From NCBI GenBank assembly GCA_937950385.1, contig CALFEA010000017.1:1-7996 (forward strand): 7,996 bases of DNA. The letters are read 5' to 3'. Below are positions 5,980 to 7,996 of this stretch, piece after piece (positions within the stretch are counted from its first letter, which is position 1; every line of letters starts with the position of its first letter). The DNA is from an uncultured Altererythrobacter sp. Lineage in GTDB: Bacteria > Pseudomonadota > Alphaproteobacteria > Sphingomonadales > Sphingomonadaceae. The position numbers were made by a program, and so were the translations under genes. The notes beneath the pieces were generated by a model. That model was given only the letters and a program-made list of their open reading frames with translations. It was not told the DNA's origin and did no database searches.

Positions 5980-7545
5980 ATGGCCACCCAACCCCAGACA
6001 ATAATCAGCGAAGAGCTTCGCGCGACAGGCGCTGAAGTACTGGATGATGCTGCCAGCCTCGATTTCTACGCTCACGATATTTTCGATCGAGGGGCAGATT
6101 TGGCCGCAGTCGTGAGGCCAGCGGACAAGCATCAGCTAGCTGCAGCTGTTGCGGCTGCGACCAATGCAGGAAACCCCGTCATCCCTCGCGGTGGCGGTAT
6201 GAGTTATACTGGTGGATACACCGCAGATATGCCCGGCGCGGTGCTGTTTGATCTAAAGAAGATGGACCGAATTATCGAAATCAATGAGGCCGATATGTCG
6301 GTTACAGTTGAACCCGGCTGCACATGGGCAGCACTTTATGAGGCGCTTTCAAAGCACAACCTTCGCACTCCTTTTTGGGGTACTTTGTCAGGCCTTAAAG
6401 CGACTGTTGGCGGCGGGATGAGCCAGAACGGCATTTTTTGGGGTACGGGCAAATACGGCTCTGCTGTGCAAAGCTGCCTCGCGTTAGAAGTGGTGCTAGC
6501 GAATGGTTCGATCCTGCAAGTCGGAAAGCAATTTATGCGTCCATATGGGCCCGATATGACAGGCTTGTTCTTGGCCGATACAGGCGCACTTGGCATTAAG
6601 GCAGAGATCACCTTACGGCTCATCCCGGAGGCAAAGAGTCATGGCTATGCCAGTTTCACCTTTGAGCAAGCTGGAAACTTTCTTGCCGCAGTATCGGATA
6701 TCGAGCGGTCAGGAATTGCGACTGAAATATTCGGCTTTGACCCAAAACTCAACGCTCTTCGAATGCAGCGTGAAAGCATGGCCAGCGATGCAAAGGCACT
6801 AGTTGGCATGATGAAGAAGCAGGGCTCTGTATTGAGTGCTTTGAAAGAAGGCGCGAAGGTCGTGTCATCGGGCCGAAACTTTATGGACAAAGCGACTTTC
6901 TCGCTCCACGTTCTGGCCGAAGGCCGAATTCAGGCGGCAGCTGACGCGGATATCGCCGCCGCACGCGAGATCGTGGGAGCACACGGCGGTAAAGAGGTGG
7001 AGAATACGATACCAAAGATTATTCGGGCTAATCCGTTCGGACCACTCAATTCCATCTTGGGGCCAGAAGGAGAGCGTTGGGCACCAATCCACGGCTTAGT
7101 ACCCCATAGCGGCGCAGCGAAATGCTATTCAGCTATAGAGACATTGTTCACCCGTTATCGGAAACAAATGGACGAATTGGGGATGCACGAAGGAACGCTG
7201 ACTGCAGCCGTGGGCGGCGCTGGCGTTCTTATCGAGCCTTGCCTCTATTGGCCAGGCGCGCGCAATCCAGTAATCGAGGATACGGTGCAGGCTGACCACC
7301 TTCATAAGTTGCCAATCCATGGGCACAATGATGCGGCATGGAAGCTAGCTAAGGTGCTTAAACAATCGATAGTCGATCTGTTTTTTGAGCACGGCGCAGC
7401 CCATTTTCAAATTGCACGAACCTATCGCTACCGTGACAGCCTCTCTTGCGAAGCTGATACCTTGCTTGGCAGCATCAAAGCGCAGGTTGATCCGCGCAAT
7501 TTGATGAACCCAGGGTCGCTTGGCCTCGGCAATTCTATGAATTGA
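5980..7545 (+). CDS. FAD-linked oxidoreductase, GlcD/vanillyl-alcohol-oxidase superfamily
   Basis: A 521-residue flavoenzyme with no signal peptide or membrane segment, so probably cytoplasmic. The N-terminal FAD-binding domain of PCMH type shows VVRPADKHQLAAAV (44-57), PRGGGMSYTGGY (69-80), SVTVEPGCTWAALYEAL (107-123), TVGGGMSQNG (142-151) and GSAVQSCLALEVVLANG (160-176), all regular FAD-contact positions. The C-terminal substrate domain ends with HFQIARTYRYRD and the usual family terminus DPRNLMNPGSLGLG. Family members oxidise 2-hydroxy acids (glycolate, D-lactate) or phenolic alcohols and alkylphenols, passing electrons to oxygen or an electron carrier. The spacing of the motifs looks closer to FAD_binding_4/GlcD proteins than to true 4-cresol or vanillyl-alcohol enzymes, but the substrate cannot be assigned. 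GAGAG (5966-5970) overlaps the MFS stop and lies 9 nt before the ATG. It is the last gene of the cluster before the transposase. Confidence 0.93.
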   Translation: MATQPQTIISEELRATGAEVLDDAASLDFYAHDIFDRGADLAAVVRPADKHQLAAAVAAATNAGNPVIPRGGGMSYTGGYTADMPGAVLFDLKKMDRIIEINEADMSVTVEPGCTWAALYEALSKHNLRTPFWGTLSGLKATVGGGMSQNGIFWGTGKYGSAVQSCLALEVVLANGSILQVGKQFMRPYGPDMTGLFLADTGALGIKAEITLRLIPEAKSHGYASFTFEQAGNFLAAVSDIERSGIATEIFGFDPKLNALRMQRESMASDAKALVGMMKKQGSVLSALKEGAKVVSSGRNFMDKATFSLHVLAEGRIQAAADADIAAAREIVGAHGGKEVENTIPKIIRANPFGPLNSILGPEGERWAPIHGLVPHSGAAKCYSAIETLFTRYRKQMDELGMHEGTLTAAVGGAGVLIEPCLYWPGARNPVIEDTVQADHLHKLPIHGHNDAAWKLAKVLKQSIVDLFFEHGAAHFQIARTYRYRDSLSCEADTLLGSIKAQVDPRNLMNPGSLGLGNSMN

Positions 7546-7996
7546 GGAAAGGTTATGACTGTCACGGATCTTTCGGATTTTGAATGGGAACTGATAAAGC
7601 CTCTGTTGCCGCCTGAGCGGGGGCGTTGTGGGCGTCCTGCAGGAGATAACCGGCGCTTTCTTAATGGGATGCTTCACGTACTGCGGATCGGATGCAATTG
7701 GCGCGATATAGATGAACGTTACGGTAAATGGAACTCGGTCTATGTTCGGTTCCGGCGTTGGGCCGATCAAGGTGTCTGGGACGGTTTGCTGCAAACGCTG
7801 GTCGATCAAGGTCTGACAGAGGACTGGCAGCATATGGCGATCGACCCTGACATTCGCGGCTACGTTGCACAAGCGGCGAAAAGAGGGGGTCGTATACGTT
7901 CGCTGTTGGTCGAGCATGCAGCGGCTTTGCGAACGGGTTCAGTGCCCATCACCACGATAAGGCATTCCCTATCCGTCGACAGGCAATCCAAGGTTC
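7546..7996 (+). mobile_element. IS5-family (IS427-like) insertion sequence, left part
   Basis: The transposase identifies the element; the right end and right inverted repeat lie outside the window. I could not find the left inverted repeat. Only 9 bp separate the oxidase stop from the transposase ATG, so the left end must lie inside the last oxidase codons or be missing. The start coordinate given is therefore nominal. The insertion bounds the catabolic cluster on its right side. Confidence 0.6.
7555..7996 (+). CDS. IS5-family transposase, first frame (OrfA-like), runs off the window
   Basis: From ATG 7555 the frame is open to the window end (147 codons). The N-terminus TDLSDFEWELIKPLLPPERGRCGRPAGDNRRFLNGMLHVLR, then NWRDIDERYGKWNSVYVRFRRWADQGVWDGLLQTLVDQGLTEDWQHM, is the standard DUF4096-type N-terminal part of IS5-family (IS427-like) transposases. 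These are DDE enzymes that cut and rejoin the IS ends. After AAKRGG (near 7886) the + frame no longer reads like transposase. The -1 frame does: VGRACSGFANGFSAHHHDKAFPIRR aligns without gaps to the family's GRSRGGFxTKIH...NPIRF block. AAAAGAGGGGG (7879-7889) marks the change. Programmed -1 slippage is known for this IS group; decay by frameshift is the alternative. The usual IDST catalytic motif reads IDPD (7840-7851). GAGGAAAGG (7544-7552) is the ribosome-binding site and overlaps the oxidase stop. Confidence 0.85.
   Translation, partial: MTVTDLSDFEWELIKPLLPPERGRCGRPAGDNRRFLNGMLHVLRIGCNWRDIDERYGKWNSVYVRFRRWADQGVWDGLLQTLVDQGLTEDWQHMAIDPDIRGYVAQAAKRGGRIRSLLVEHAAALRTGSVPITTIRHSLSVDRQSKV

Noticed and set aside
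7345..7917. A leftward open frame of 190 codons across the oxidase end and the transposase
   Set aside because: It is antisense to two convincing genes and spans their junction, so it is a shadow frame.
1..7996. CRISPR array, riboswitch or replication origin
   Set aside because: I saw no spaced direct repeats, no recognisable aptamer and no origin-like repeat cluster on reading the window.

Overview
The window looks like an accessory stretch of an alphaproteobacterial chromosome, most likely from a sphingomonad (order Sphingomonadales). The clues are a long TonB-dependent receptor of the sphingomonad type (TonB box like 'IIIVTAQRR', plug motif 'VEVLRGPQGTLYGRNTNGG'), its pairing with an MFS carrier and a catabolic flavoenzyme under a LysR regulator, and an IS5-family transposase. 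This assignment is inference; no rRNA or other taxonomic marker is present. Base composition is moderate by eye and was not computed.

Left edge (1-554). Bases 37-81 match the 3' half of a tRNA-Thr(GGT) gene, from the anticodon loop to an encoded CCA. The bases upstream do not form the matching 5' half. This is what the distal attachment site of an island or prophage integrated in a tRNA anticodon loop looks like. With the tRNA on the + strand, the element would lie to the left, outside the window. Bases 82-554 hold no gene I can support.

Divergent pair (555-2110). A small conserved, probably lipocalin-like protein (- strand) and a LysR-type regulator (+ strand) are transcribed away from a shared gap of about 113 bp.

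Uptake and oxidation cluster (2111-7545). A TonB-dependent outer-membrane receptor, a 12-helix MFS transporter of the monocarboxylate/oxalate-formate type and a GlcD/VAO-type FAD-linked oxidoreductase all lie on the + strand. The inferred flow is receptor across the outer membrane, MFS carrier across the inner membrane, and cytoplasmic flavin-dependent oxidation. The substrate cannot be read from sequence; an organic acid or aromatic/lignin-type compound would fit these families. A perfect 12-bp palindrome lies upstream of the receptor gene. A strong stem-loop with a GNRA-type loop separates the receptor gene from the MFS-oxidase pair.

Right edge (7555-7996). An IS5-family transposase starts 9 bp after the oxidase stop codon and runs off the window. 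Its frame appears to shift by -1 part-way, as in two-ORF IS5/IS427-type elements, and its first catalytic motif is altered. It may hide or have displaced further genes of the cluster.

No clearly novel system is evident. The points most worth following are the tRNA-derived attachment remnant, the two regulatory palindrome/stem-loop elements, and the unassigned substrate of the three-gene module.
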